Shown here: positions 19,580 to 28,331 of the stretch, one piece after another
Layout of the letters: the number at the start of each line of letters is the position of its first letter
Numbering within the stretch: the first letter of the stretch is position 1
From: Candidatus Electrothrix aarhusensis
Lineage (GTDB): Bacteria > Desulfobacterota > Desulfobulbia > Desulfobulbales > Desulfobulbaceae
Length of the DNA: 53,838 bases
Assembly: GCA_004028505.1 (NCBI GenBank)
Contig: MTKO01000068.1
Location: 1-53,838, forward strand
Direction: 5' to 3'
Notes under the pieces: generated by a model
What the model was told of the DNA's origin: nothing
Databases searched by the model: none
What the model saw: only the letters and a program-made list of their open reading frames with translations
Position numbers and translations under genes: made by a program

Positions 19580-20889
19580 AAGCGGTAACCGTGCTGTTTC
19601 GAACATGCATGATACTCGGATGTATCATGCTGTTCACTCAACCGGGTCTTGCGGCCAAGAAAAAAAGTAAACAAGCCGACAAAGACCCCCATACCATTGT
19701 CACAAAAGAGGCAAACACCATTGACGAACTCGTCGAAATGTTGGACGAGAAAAAATGCGGTTCATGCCATCCCAAAATCTACAGAGAGTGGGAAAGATCT
19801 TGGCATGCCAAGTCTGTTGTCTCTCCGGGCTCTTTGAAAGGTGTTCATAACTTCATCGCCATCGGCCTTCCAAAAGAGTGGAATAAGCCCTTGACCAAGG
19901 CAGAACTCCTTAAATGTCTTGACTGTCATGCCCCGATTGCCAACTATGCTTCTGAAGAGTTAGCTGTAAAAATCGGCAACATGATCGTCACCGCCCATAA
20001 GGAAAAAGACAACCCAGCCGGAAAAAAAGCGAAAAAAGCGTTAGAAAAACTGAATGTCGGCTGCGTTTCCTGTCATAACCTGAAGGCTATCTCTGTAGCC
20101 CGTGGCCTACGCGGAGACCCCAAGAAAGGCGCCATCTACGGTCCCACCGGAGCCAACAGCGGCGGTGCTCATAAAACCATCCAGACCGTTGATATCACCC
20201 GTTCAGTTTTCTGTATGCAATGCCACGGCAAGTATACAGCACCGGACGGAGAGACCATCCAGTGCAACACCCTGTCTGGCAGCTTCCAGAACGCTTACCA
20301 AAACAACGGCGGCACCGAAACCTGTCAGGACTGCCACATGGAAAAGAGTGGCAAGAGCGGTAGGAAAAGCCATCTCTTCCCAGGCGGTCATGATCTGGAT
20401 ATGGTGAAAAAAGGTCTCGGCCTGAAAGTCAATTTCGCTCAGTATCGTCACCTGCCCGGCAAAATTAAGGGTGTGAAAAACGATAAGGCTTGGGTACCCA
20501 GTGCGGTAGTGACAGCCTTTGTCGAAAACAAGGCGGGACATCGTATCCCGGATGGCTGACTGTGGTCAGGCAAAGTGGTCCTGGAAGTGACCGCACGAAA
20601 TCTTGAAGAAAAAGACCCGAAAAAACAAGTACTCTATTCCGCAGAAAAAACCTGGTTTGAAATCGGCGTTGATATGGACAGGGACATGCGCTACGGCGCT
20701 TGGCAGATCAAAGAAATCATTGATCTGACCCTGCCCCCCAGCCAAACCCAGAAAGTAGAGCACCTTATGAACTTTGATACAGATACCGAAGAGGTTGAGA
20801 TCGAAGTGAAGTTGTTATATTACATCAGCGGCGGAAAAGGTGATGTTGTCTACACGGAAAAGAAACAGCTCACCTATGATATTGACTGA
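19576..20889 (+). CDS. Exported pentahaem c-type cytochrome with in-frame TGA (possible selenocysteine)
   Basis: The frame is open from 19576, meets TGA at 20557-20559, and continues in the same frame to 20889 (437 residues in all). A signal peptide (about 1-27) precedes five CXXCH haem sites at 61-65, 114-118, 163-167, 213-217 and 250-254, a layout like cytochrome c554-type families; it should be periplasmic and carry electrons. After the haems comes AGHRIPDG, then the TGA as residue 328, then LWSGKVVLEVTARN and a beta-rich end. That segment corresponds to the GH-x-x-P-x-G stretch and following strands of related multihaem proteins, so the part after the TGA is real coding sequence. Readings: selenocysteine, a nonsense mutation, or a base-call error. 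Confidence 0.85.
20557..20592 (+). promoter_or_regulatory. In-frame TGA with a SECIS-like hairpin
   Basis: Just after the TGA, GGTCAGG at 20564-20570 can pair with CCTG at 20580-20583 and, across a bulge, with ACC at 20590-20592. The apical loop has nine bases (CAAAGTGGT). Its position, with the loop about 12-20 bases after the TGA, is where bacterial SECIS elements lie. The loop does not show a textbook GU start, so this is suggestive only. Confidence 0.4.
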
Positions 20890-20931
20890 TTCTTCTGTTC
20901 AGCATATCCACTCTTGATCTGCTGAGAACAG

Positions 20932-20970
20932 TCCTTTGAGGAGGTCGAGTTTCATTACCTCCTCAAAGGA
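20932..20970 (+). terminator. Strong hairpin after the cytochrome gene
   Basis: TCCTTTGAGGAGGT at 20932-20945 and ACCTCCTCAAAGGA at 20957-20970 are perfect 14-bp arms with an 11-base loop. There is no T run, but its place between two convergent genes fits a transcript end or a 3' stabilising hairpin. Confidence 0.65.
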
Positions 20971-21059
20971 CAACAAAGGCAAAGCGGTGTATTCGCCCCG
21001 CCACCAGCATCAATCACCTCGGTAACCGGATTCAACAGGGACTCTGCTCAGCATACGTC

Positions 21060-22023
21060 TCAAACCTCTTCCTTTTCATCCCAGAGATTCGCCACAGTAT
21101 AGGGGCCATCTTCTAAGGCCCAAAAGGCTCCGCTGACATAACGACGCTGCCGGTCAAGTGCTGCGATATTTTTCATATCATCAGCCGTGAGCTCCAAGGA
21201 GGCCGCAGCAAGGTTTTCCTGCATTCGGGCGGGATTGACTGACTTGGGAATGACCACAATTTCTCGCTGCACAGCCCAGTTTATAAGGATCTGAGCAGCT
21301 GTACAGCCATGCTGCTCCGCTATTTGACAAACCACAGCTTCCTTCAACAGCACAGGCTCATCATCTTCCTTAAAAACAGATGGTCTGTCAGGCGACCCCA
21401 GAGGAGAATACGCTGTTATATGCACCTTATTCGTACGACAAAAATTCAACATCTCCGGCTGCTGCAAATAAGGATGCAACTCAATCTGGTTCATTTCAGG
21501 TCGCATGCGAGCGACTTCCAGCAAGGCTTTAAGTTTTGGCACACTAAAGTTACTCACCCCGATATGACGGCAGAGCTTCTTATCCAGAGCTGCTTCCATG
21601 CCGCTCCAGGTCTGTGCGAGCGGTAATTCCTCCAGGGAGAGCATATCCGTACCGGTACCAGGAAAAAGACAGCCTTTCTTATGGCTACGGGCCAGTGAAT
21701 CAGATAGAGATCAAGATAGTCTGTCTGTAAATCCGCAAGGGTCTTTTCCAATGCAGGCTGTACATCATCAGGCGCATGACAATCATTCCAGAGCTTAGAG
21801 GTTATCCAAAGTTCTTCTCTGGACACAACACCTTCGCTGATGGATTCAGCCAGGGCCTTGCCGACCTCGGCTTCATTACCGTAGATAGGCGCACAATCAA
21901 TATGGCGATACCCCAACTTCAAAGCTCTTTAACCGCCTTGTACACATCGCCGGGCTCGGACTTCCAGGTGCCTAACCCGAGGATGGGTATTTGATCTCCG
22001 TTATCAAACTCCAGACTCTTCAT
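21060..22023 (-). CDS. Aldo/keto reductase, two frameshifts
   Basis: The gene starts at the ATG at 22023 ([20 protein letters not shown]) and is read in three pieces. Adding one G near 21925 (minus strand) joins AVKE to [12 protein letters not shown]; adding one A near 21676 joins VAIRK to [12 protein letters not shown]. The repaired protein has about 320 residues, the family's usual length. The catalytic tetrad is visible: Asp and Tyr in [11 protein letters not shown], Lys in ITSKLWND and His in YLIHWPV. The NADPH-binding end has [14 protein letters not shown]. It reduces aldehydes or ketones with NADPH in the cytoplasm; the substrate is unknown. Both shifts are one-base losses in short homopolymers, so I treat the gene as intact in the organism. 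Confidence 0.88.
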
Positions 22024-22212
22024 CGCGTTTTCTCCTTTTTCGCAAGTGGGATATAGAACTACAACAACCTAGGAATTCTTCAAAAAATATCATCCTCCGG
22101 GCAAACACAGGGATTTACCCTACGACACCCAGCATAAGGGATAAGATATTTTTTATTGAATTCTCTGCTAAAATGAATACTGACACGCAGAACCTCTGCG
22201 ATTATATTATGC

Positions 22213-23859
22213 TCAGAGTCCTTGACGGCACTCCATGCGCTGCTGAACCCAAACTGCCAACTTTTCTCTGAATATTTTGGCGTTATGACGGATATCCACC
22301 GGAAAGACCGAAAAGATCATAAAGATCTCAATACTGCTCGTTAAAGGATTTGAGCGGGCTAACTGCTGCAACTCAGCACAAAGGCGCTTTTCATCTTCCG
22401 GCTTTTTGGCGTAGAGCTCAACAGTCAGCACAGGTTGCTGCTTGCCCGGTTCGCCCAAACCGACCAGAGCAGAACGAAAGACCTCAGGATGTTCATTAAA
22501 GATGGCCTCGCAGCAAATTGTGTACATTGGCCCGTCCTCAGTCAGGATCCGATGGGCCTTACGACCGCAGAACCAGAGCCGCCCCTGTTCATCCAGATAG
22601 CCCATATCTCCCATGCGGTGCCATAAACCTCCACCTTCCGCATCAGGAATTTTGGCCATCCGGGTTTCCTCTTCATTATGATCATAGGCCTGGGTTACCA
22701 CCGGTCCTTTGACCACAATCTCGCCAATATTACCGTTTGACAGCACTTCGACCTCGTTCCAATCAGCCAACGGATTATCAACCGGCTTGATAATTTTAAC
22801 GCGCATTCCCGGCAAGGGTCGACCAACACAGGTGCCCTTGCCGATCCGGGTCTGCGCCCAGGTTTCCTCAAGAATTTCCCGTCCGGTAATAGAAGTGGAC
22901 GGCAAGCTCTCTGTGGCCCCGTAGGGAGTATAGACTTCCCCGTCCTCGGGCATGATCCGCTGCATCCGCTCAATCAATTCACCCGACACCGGAGCCCCGG
23001 CCATGAGAACCTTGCGCACAGGCAGGGTGATATGTTGATCAATGCAGTATCGACTCACTACATTCCAGATTGCTGGCGAACCAAAGGAATAGCTCACCTG
23101 CTTATCCTGAATAGAGCGAATAAATTTGGCCGGATCAACCTCCGCAGGCCGGGTCGGATCCATATCCGGGATCACCGCTGCTGCGCCAAGGGCAGTGGCA
23201 AAAAGAGCGAACAGAGGAAAGCCAGGCTGATCCACATCATCAGGCCCGATGCCGTAATAATTACGGATCTGTTGCAGCTGATGATAAAAAATACCGTGGG
23301 TGTACTGCACACCCTTGGGCGGGCCAGTGGAACCGGTGGTAAAGATGATCGCGGCCAGCTCGTCTTCTTGGGTGCTCACAGCAGTAAAATCCGTGCCTGC
23401 CTTGCAGGCTGCACCTTGCATGGATGTGCCGCAAAGTCCGAGGAGAGGTGTGCCAACACAGAACCGCCGCTCCACCGTCACAAAAGGTTTCCTGAACAGG
23501 CGGGAAAAAAGATGGACCTGGGGAATGGCAATCAGCACCTTGGGTTGGACCGAACCGATGCAAAGGAGCAGGTTTTTATAACCCATGCCCGGATCAATGA
23601 GAATCACCACCGCGCCCAGCTGAAACAGGGCATAGGTCAAGCAGATGAACTCCATTGACGGGCGCACCATGAGCATGACCCGGTCACCGCGCTGAACGCC
23701 TTTCTTCTGAAGGGTATTGGCATAGCGGTTGCTATTGGCCAGTACTTCCTGAAAGGTCCATTGTTGATATTTGCCGTTCTTGCCTGTCACTAGGGCAACG
23801 GCGTCTTTGCGTTCCGCAGCGGCCTTGTGTAGGGCTGCGCCTATGTTGCAATTATTCAT
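22213..23859 (-). CDS. oleC: OleC-type beta-lactone synthetase (AMP-dependent)
   Basis: 548 residues of the acyl-adenylate-forming superfamily. The P-loop-like motif FTTGSTGPPKGV is near 192-203; YGATES and the hinge MGDMGYLDEQGRLWFCGRKAHR follow in order. The C-terminal FPVDIRHNAKIFREKLA is the ending I associate with OleC and not with ordinary fatty-acyl-CoA ligases. OleC converts 2-alkyl-3-hydroxyalkanoate to a cis-beta-lactone with ATP, the step before OleB. oleB and oleA lie 10 kb away on the same strand, which supports this reading; OleD is not in the window. Its start overlaps the stop of the upstream gene by four bases (ATGA). Confidence 0.85.
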   Translation of the reverse strand: MNNCNIGAALHKAAAERKDAVALVTGKNGKYQQWTFQEVLANSNRYANTLQKKGVQRGDRVMLMVRPSMEFICLTYALFQLGAVVILIDPGMGYKNLLLCIGSVQPKVLIAIPQVHLFSRLFRKPFVTVERRFCVGTPLLGLCGTSMQGAACKAGTDFTAVSTQEDELAAIIFTTGSTGPPKGVQYTHGIFYHQLQQIRNYYGIGPDDVDQPGFPLFALFATALGAAAVIPDMDPTRPAEVDPAKFIRSIQDKQVSYSFGSPAIWNVVSRYCIDQHITLPVRKVLMAGAPVSGELIERMQRIMPEDGEVYTPYGATESLPSTSITGREILEETWAQTRIGKGTCVGRPLPGMRVKIIKPVDNPLADWNEVEVLSNGNIGEIVVKGPVVTQAYDHNEEETRMAKIPDAEGGGLWHRMGDMGYLDEQGRLWFCGRKAHRILTEDGPMYTICCEAIFNEHPEVFRSALVGLGEPGKQQPVLTVELYAKKPEDEKRLCAELQQLARSNPLTSSIEIFMIFSVFPVDIRHNAKIFREKLAVWVQQRMECRQGL

Positions 23860-24500
23860 GAGCCTGCTTTCCTTGTAAAAGCGGTAATGATTACTTTGAG
23901 ACGTTTCAGGACGGAAAAAATTCCATCAAGATCAGCCTGCCGTGAAGCCAAATATCCCTGACTGATTGCATAGGAACGCTTTTCCAGAGTAAGAAAATGC
24001 CAGACTTCCCCTTTAACATAACAGCCATACACCGGCAGGCGGTGCTGATTCAGCTCCTGCGCCACGAGCATGGCTGCCAATACCTGCGCTGCCGGATCAC
24101 CCTCCGGGTCTTTTTCTTTCTTATATTCCTGGAGGCAAAAATATGGCTGTTGTGGCTCCCGAAAACCGGAAGCAATAATGCCGTCAGGCCTGCCGGTCAT
24201 TTCGACCTTGTCTACGACAGCAGATAACGGACGTTCCGCAAAGAAATTAAACTCTTTTGTGCTGAAGCGAACAAGGGTCATGAGCGGGCCGATAAAATTA
24301 TAGGCCAACTCGGTCTCGTTCCAGTCATAAACATGGGTCTTTAAAAGGCTTTGAAAAGAACGTAAGGCTTGCTGCTCATAGGAGGATATCTCCGTCTGTC
24401 GTCCATTAATCCAATCTTCCAGCACCGGGCTGGTATCAAGGACGGTCAGCTTAAACGCTCTGTCCAGTTCCGCCAAGGTCCATTCTTGAAAGCTGCGCAT
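23856..24500 (-). CDS. PD-(D/E)XK nuclease-like protein of unknown function
   Basis: 214 residues, no signal or membrane segment. The centre has GRPDGIIASG followed 15-20 residues later by CLQEYKKEKDPEGDPAAQVLAAM. The acidic residue of PDG and the E-x-K of QEYKKEK are spaced as in the PD-(D/E)XK nuclease fold of restriction-type enzymes, and the following QVLAAM helix fits as well. This is a fold-level inference. The start of the protein (TLAELDRAFKL, LEDWI) looks like a helical lead. It overlaps oleC by four bases, so the two are translated together, but there is no obvious link in function. Confidence 0.65.
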   Translation of the reverse strand: MRSFQEWTLAELDRAFKLTVLDTSPVLEDWINGRQTEISSYEQQALRSFQSLLKTHVYDWNETELAYNFIGPLMTLVRFSTKEFNFFAERPLSAVVDKVEMTGRPDGIIASGFREPQQPYFCLQEYKKEKDPEGDPAAQVLAAMLVAQELNQHRLPVYGCYVKGEVWHFLTLEKRSYAISQGYLASRQADLDGIFSVLKRLKVIITAFTRKAGS

Positions 24501-24542
24501 ATTGTTCCCTCCCTTGTTCCATTCATCTTTAAAATTTCGATG

Positions 24543-25169
24543 TTACGGTAATAAACCAGAGGAAACCTGCTCTATCTTGTGCCTGAGATTCAACCGGGCC
24601 TGCTGTTCGTAGTTCGCCAAAAAATACGAAGTCTTGTATATTTCCGCTCGCTCAAGAAAGTTGTTCAGAGCCTGTACACGCCCTTGTCGGAATTGTTCGG
24701 CCGGAACCCAAGAGTACTCGCGGCGAATATCAGCATCGTATTGCTCAAATAGATGGGGCTGCGTACCCAAGATACTGAGATCAATACCCGTCATGAGGGC
24801 GGTATCTGCATCATAGGGATCATGGGTTTGAGTCACCATGATCAGCCGGGCTATCCGATCTCTGATCGCCTGCCCCACCTTGGATGCTCTAAGAAACTTG
24901 ACCGCCCATTCTGCGCTTCGCTCTTCGTTATCTGTCCTGCGCGTGTCATAGACTGCATCGTGAAACCACAGCGCGACCTCAATCTCCGCAGGACGAGTTG
25001 CTTGATGGCGCAGAGGCTGCAAATGGGCCAAGCATTCACCAACATGTTTATCGGTATGATAGTAGCGGCCTGGCTCAGTATAGACAGCTTTCAGTTTATC
25101 GAAAATCGAAAACGACGACTGTGCTCCTATTTGGGATAAGCTGTAGCTAAGGTTATCTTGGTGGAACAT
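24543..25169 (-). CDS. HD-domain metal-dependent phosphohydrolase-like protein
   Basis: 208 residues. The predicted metal ligands are in RYYHTDKHVGECL and ALWFHDAVYD, the latter being the HD pair, with a later Asp in TGIDLSILG. This is the pattern of the small uncharacterised 'predicted metal-dependent HD superfamily' proteins seen in many bacteria. No catalytic activity can be assigned. It lies 42 bases upstream of the PD-(D/E)XK-like gene on the same strand and may be the first gene of the HD / nuclease-like / oleC transcript. Confidence 0.85.
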   Translation of the reverse strand: MFHQDNLSYSLSQIGAQSSFSIFDKLKAVYTEPGRYYHTDKHVGECLAHLQPLRHQATRPAEIEVALWFHDAVYDTRRTDNEERSAEWAVKFLRASKVGQAIRDRIARLIMVTQTHDPYDADTALMTGIDLSILGTQPHLFEQYDADIRREYSWVPAEQFRQGRVQALNNFLERAEIYKTSYFLANYEQQARLNLRHKIEQVSSGLLP

Positions 25170-25251
25170 GGCACAGGCTACCTGGGGACTGCGTGTGCAT
25201 CAGCAGCAACGGCTTTGTGGGCATGTTATATACACAAAAAAAATCATAAAG

Positions 25252-26463
25252 TTAAACAGTTAAGAGTTTTTCTTTTTGTGCAGTAAACTCTGATTTAGTG
25301 AGAAGTCCTTTTTCCAGCAAGTTGCTTAGTCGTTCAAGTTGTAGCGTTATGTCATATTGTGGAGTATTGTTGCTATTTTGGATAGTTACTTTTGCTTTGG
25401 AAACATATTTAGATATGATATTTGCTAGCTGCGGAGCATCACTTTTTCTTATTTGTTCGACTGTCTGGTCTCCACCTGAAGTAGCGATGGTAATACTGGC
25501 TAATATTAATCCTTGCTGATGTGATACTGAGCTAATCTGTTCATAACTCATTTCAACTTGTTTAAGCCCATATAACATCCCTTTGTCCAGAAACAATAAT
25601 CGTTGATCTGTTGCAACAATCAACCATGAATTCCTCTTGTAATATCCGCTGGCAAGGTACTTGATAATTTCGTCTTCTCTTATCACTTCAGGTAAATATT
25701 TTATTTCTTTTTTTGTCTGAAATGAGTCAATTTCATTCAATTTTTGAAGTTGCTTATTTATTCGTAAGCTAGAGGTGCAAATATGCGAGTCGATGTTTAT
25801 TCCATCAGTACTGCAAGATAATATCTCACTAAGTCTCGTTGAATCATCACCTGGCATGTATTGAAGTTTGAACTCTCTGCCTGCAGAGGAGATATGGATA
25901 CTAGACCCAACTAATGTCGTCGTATGTTGCGATACTTGATCGACCTGACTATTATTTATTTCTATAGCATTGATCTCACTTCCCTTGTTAAGGAATATTA
26001 GACGTTTAGTTGTCGGGACAATTAACCAATTAGTATTACCTATCATTGCAGTCATGATATCTATTATTACTTCATCATGGTTAATTATTTCCGGAAGGAA
26101 TTCTATTTCTTCTTTGTCGCAATATAGATTGATAGCTTCAAGCTCCTGAAGCCTCTTGTTTATTTTTTGATTTGAGGTGTACTTCTTTTCATCCAAATCT
26201 TTTTTCCGTTTATTTTTCTCTTGTAGTTTCTGATATTTCAAAAAAACAATACCGCAACTAAAGCAATCTTCACTAGTTGCTTCATTTTTAGTGCCACATT
26301 TTGGGCATAATTTAAAGTTCGAAATTTCAGGCTGAACAGCAATTTTAGGGGGAATGATAATTAAAATTCCGCAATCTTTGCACTTGGCCTTTGCACCTTT
26401 CGCTGGAATCTTAGATTCGTTCACGCTATAGGATTTGCCGCATTTTTCACATCTTATTTTCAT
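25252..26463 (-). CDS. Zinc-ribbon protein with two PH-like repeats and a SHOCT tail
   Basis: 403 residues with a clear modular plan. Residues 1-40 are an MJ0042-type zinc ribbon (CEKCGKSY ... CKDCG). A second zinc ribbon follows at about 52-72 (LCPKCGTKN ... CFSCG). Then come two related segments of about 115 residues: the first starts INKRLQELEAI and contains NWLIVPTTKRLIFLNKG, the second starts INKQLQKLNEI and contains SWLIVATDQRLLFLDKG. This pattern recalls bacterial PH (YokE-like) domains. The end (about 372-402) is a SHOCT motif, LERLSNLLEKGLLTKSEF. Such proteins often sit at membranes or act as scaffolds; function here is unknown. The gene is AT-rich compared with its left neighbours. 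Confidence 0.8.
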   Translation of the reverse strand: MKIRCEKCGKSYSVNESKIPAKGAKAKCKDCGILIIIPPKIAVQPEISNFKLCPKCGTKNEATSEDCFSCGIVFLKYQKLQEKNKRKKDLDEKKYTSNQKINKRLQELEAINLYCDKEEIEFLPEIINHDEVIIDIMTAMIGNTNWLIVPTTKRLIFLNKGSEINAIEINNSQVDQVSQHTTTLVGSSIHISSAGREFKLQYMPGDDSTRLSEILSCSTDGINIDSHICTSSLRINKQLQKLNEIDSFQTKKEIKYLPEVIREDEIIKYLASGYYKRNSWLIVATDQRLLFLDKGMLYGLKQVEMSYEQISSVSHQQGLILASITIATSGGDQTVEQIRKSDAPQLANIISKYVSKAKVTIQNSNNTPQYDITLQLERLSNLLEKGLLTKSEFTAQKEKLLTV

Positions 26464-26543
26464 CTGGACTTGTCTGGAGTGGATTTATCGCAAGGAATAT
26501 TTACAGTAATCAATTAAGGTATTAGTAATTAATAATTATAATT

Positions 26544-26644
26544 GAGTAATTGAGAGTAATTGAGGGACAGACCCCATTTTTCATGTAGGGCTCTTTCAGC
26601 CCCTACTCTATGCCGGTTTATCCCAGTGCTTTCGGTTTGTCCCT
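26544..26644. repeat. REP/MITE-like non-coding element
   Basis: The tandem GAGTAATTGA GAGTAATTGA (26544-26563) is followed by GGGACAGACCCC, a hairpin with arms GTAGGG (26585-26590) and CCCTAC (26601-26606), and a closing TGTCCC near 26638-26643 that is the reverse complement of the opening GGGACA. This looks like a small folded repeat of the kind moved by REP-associated transposases. No transposase is in the window. The flanks down to 26464 are AT-rich and hold no gene. Confidence 0.45.
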
Positions 26645-26646
26645 TA

Positions 26647-26949
26647 TCATCTCCAAAACATAAATTTCTGAAACAACACAGCCCAATCAATAGGCTCTAT
26701 ATTTTCTTCTTCGTATAACGTTAGTTGCTCCTTATACCATACATTTGCTTTCTGTTTATCTTTAATCGTATTCTTTAACCGCCTAAACTGCTTACTTCTT
26801 TTTCTCTCAAGCGCTTTTTGCTCTTGGTATCTATTTATTATCCTTCCCCCCCATTCCTTCCACTCTGCTAAATCAGCGTCATCGTTCGGCAAGATGTCAA
26901 GGCGAGATTTGCTTTTTTTCTGAATTTCTGACATTTGTTTATTTATCAA
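26647..26949 (-). CDS. Small hypothetical protein, charged and helical
   Basis: 100 residues. It is rich in Lys, Glu and Arg, with a long predicted helix (about 40-85: QEQKALERKRSKQF and on) and an aromatic end (FQKFMFWR). No signal, membrane segment or family resemblance. An internal ATG at residue 6 is an equally good start. It is on the same strand as its neighbours inside the AT-rich island. Moderate support: the composition is protein-like and the frame is not a shadow of another gene. Confidence 0.5.
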   Translation of the reverse strand: MINKQMSEIQKKSKSRLDILPNDDADLAEWKEWGGRIINRYQEQKALERKRSKQFRRLKNTIKDKQKANVWYKEQLTLYEEENIEPIDWAVLFQKFMFWR

Positions 26950-27097
26950 GATAATAGGGAATCACGTTAATACTAATGTATCGCAGCAAAACTAGCAGAA
27001 GGGCTACAGAGCCAACAGCCGGATAGACCTGCTTGAGTAAAACAAAAACGGACAGCGCATTGCTCAAACTGTCTGATTTCGCGGCACTCAATCAAAC

Positions 27098-27700
27098 TTA
27101 CGCAACTGTTTTACATTTCATAGCATTATTAAGTTCCAGTTCAATACACAGCGAAGCATACGCATCATTTGCAGCATATCTAAGTTGATGCTCCTGGAGC
27201 GGAAATGCCGCCCAGTTTGAAGTTTGAGCACCTTTTGCTAAACGCTGCTTAAAGACCATTGCTACAGCTGCTTTCATACCGACTCGTTGTTTTAATCTAA
27301 AGTAATCTTTTAATGTTACAGATAAATCTTGTGTGTTTAACAAGTTGACACCAAACTTCCTTTGCAGAATTTTTGTATCACCAGCAAGACCAAAACCAAC
27401 TTTTTTTATATGAGGGTCACTCAATATTTTGTCTAATGATGCAATGATGGGCAAAAACCTCGTCGGAAACAAAAAAGCCTTTGATTCATTTGCAAGTTGA
27501 ATAAGATGAGGGCCTTTATTCACTTCTCCTTTGCGGAAACATGGCTTACTTTCTGTATCAAACCCGAGGCACGGAGCCTCCTTGAGTTCTTTTATCGCTT
27601 TTTCTGCACCTTCCTTATCTTGCACAACAACAATATCATCAAGACTGACACCTACAAATAACGGTAACTCAATAATCTGCTCTTTCGTTGGACGCTTCAA
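27098..27700 (-). CDS. 3'-5' exonuclease of the DEDDy family (RNase D / WRN-exonuclease-like)
   Basis: 200 residues forming a single exonuclease domain. Exo I is FDTES with D48 and E50; Exo II is the KKVGFGLAGDTKIL stretch near 100-112; Exo III is YAANDAYASL near 180, where the Tyr and Asp sit as in the DEDDy subclass. There is no HRDC domain, so it is unlike full-length RNase D and closer to the small stand-alone WRN-exonuclease-like proteins. It would remove nucleotides from the 3' end of DNA or RNA with two metal ions. It sits in the AT-rich island with HNH and Fic genes. Confidence 0.9.
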   Translation of the reverse strand: MKRPTKEQIIELPLFVGVSLDDIVVVQDKEGAEKAIKELKEAPCLGFDTESKPCFRKGEVNKGPHLIQLANESKAFLFPTRFLPIIASLDKILSDPHIKKVGFGLAGDTKILQRKFGVNLLNTQDLSVTLKDYFRLKQRVGMKAAVAMVFKQRLAKGAQTSNWAAFPLQEHQLRYAANDAYASLCIELELNNAMKCKTVA

Positions 27701-27791
27701 CCACCTTTCCCCTCTTTCTGAAACTACGTTAATGCGTTCATAGCTAATGAACTACAATAACTGCAATGAATTGTTAATTATTTACTTAATC

Positions 27792-28019
27792 TCATATTTC
27801 TTTTACTCTTCCGACGTCTCCACTTTCCAACCGAACCTTGATACCATGTGGATGAAATGAGGAATTGGTCAATATATCTTTGACAATTCCTTCTGTGAGA
27901 CGACCAGTCCTTTGGTCTTTCTTAAGAACAATCTTAACTTCTAAACCTGATTTAATATCTGAACGATTTCTACCATCCATCTTCTTGTCCTTCGTGTTAT
28001 TGGCTTCTCGCTGTTTCAA
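27792..28019 (-). CDS. YwbE family protein
   Basis: 75 residues in the open frame; the conserved part begins at the internal ATG (MDGRNRSDIK, about residue 14), which is the more likely start (27980). The rest, with GLEVKIVLKKDQRTGRLTEG and KDILTNSSFHPHGIKVRLE, is very close to what I remember of Bacillus YwbE. The function of this small, probably beta-barrel protein is not known. It is well conserved across distant bacteria, so it may be native or recently acquired in this island. Confidence 0.88.
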   Translation of the reverse strand: MKQREANNTKDKKMDGRNRSDIKSGLEVKIVLKKDQRTGRLTEGIVKDILTNSSFHPHGIKVRLESGDVGRVKEI

Positions 28020-28117
28020 GTGGGTAAGCCGAAATTAAATTTTCTACCAATGAGGTCCATCATGGCGATGAATCTGCCTGACCAAGCAGATTTTTAAACG
28101 GGTACAACTTCCTTTTT

Positions 28118-28259
28118 TTACAGAGCGTGTCGAAGTTTATAGGCCGCAACCTCCGGGCTGATCGTATTCACAAAAAGTCCGGACCCCAACTCGAATCCGT
28201 TCGGGATGGTCGTTCGGGGGCATATCTCTATATGCCAGCGAAAATAAGTTGCAACATCT
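28118..28259 (-). pseudogene. Remnant of galactose-1-phosphate uridylyltransferase (C-terminal end)
   Basis: Reading the minus strand from about 28259 to the TAA at 28120-28118 gives a peptide with YFRWHIEICPRTT, IPNGFELGSGLFVN and ISPEVAAYKLRHAL, the characteristic end of GalT-family proteins (the HIEI segment, the Glu near it and the closing helix). A stop lies directly upstream and no other GalT sequence is found, so about 46 codons are left of a gene of some 330. It is a truncated relic in an intergenic space of 312 bases (28020-28331) that holds no other gene. Confidence 0.75.
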
Positions 28260-28331
28260 TATCATTCACTGAATAGTTCGGCGCTTATGTTTTGTAATAA
28301 CTAGAGGTTATATATCAGGTTAAAAATTTCA

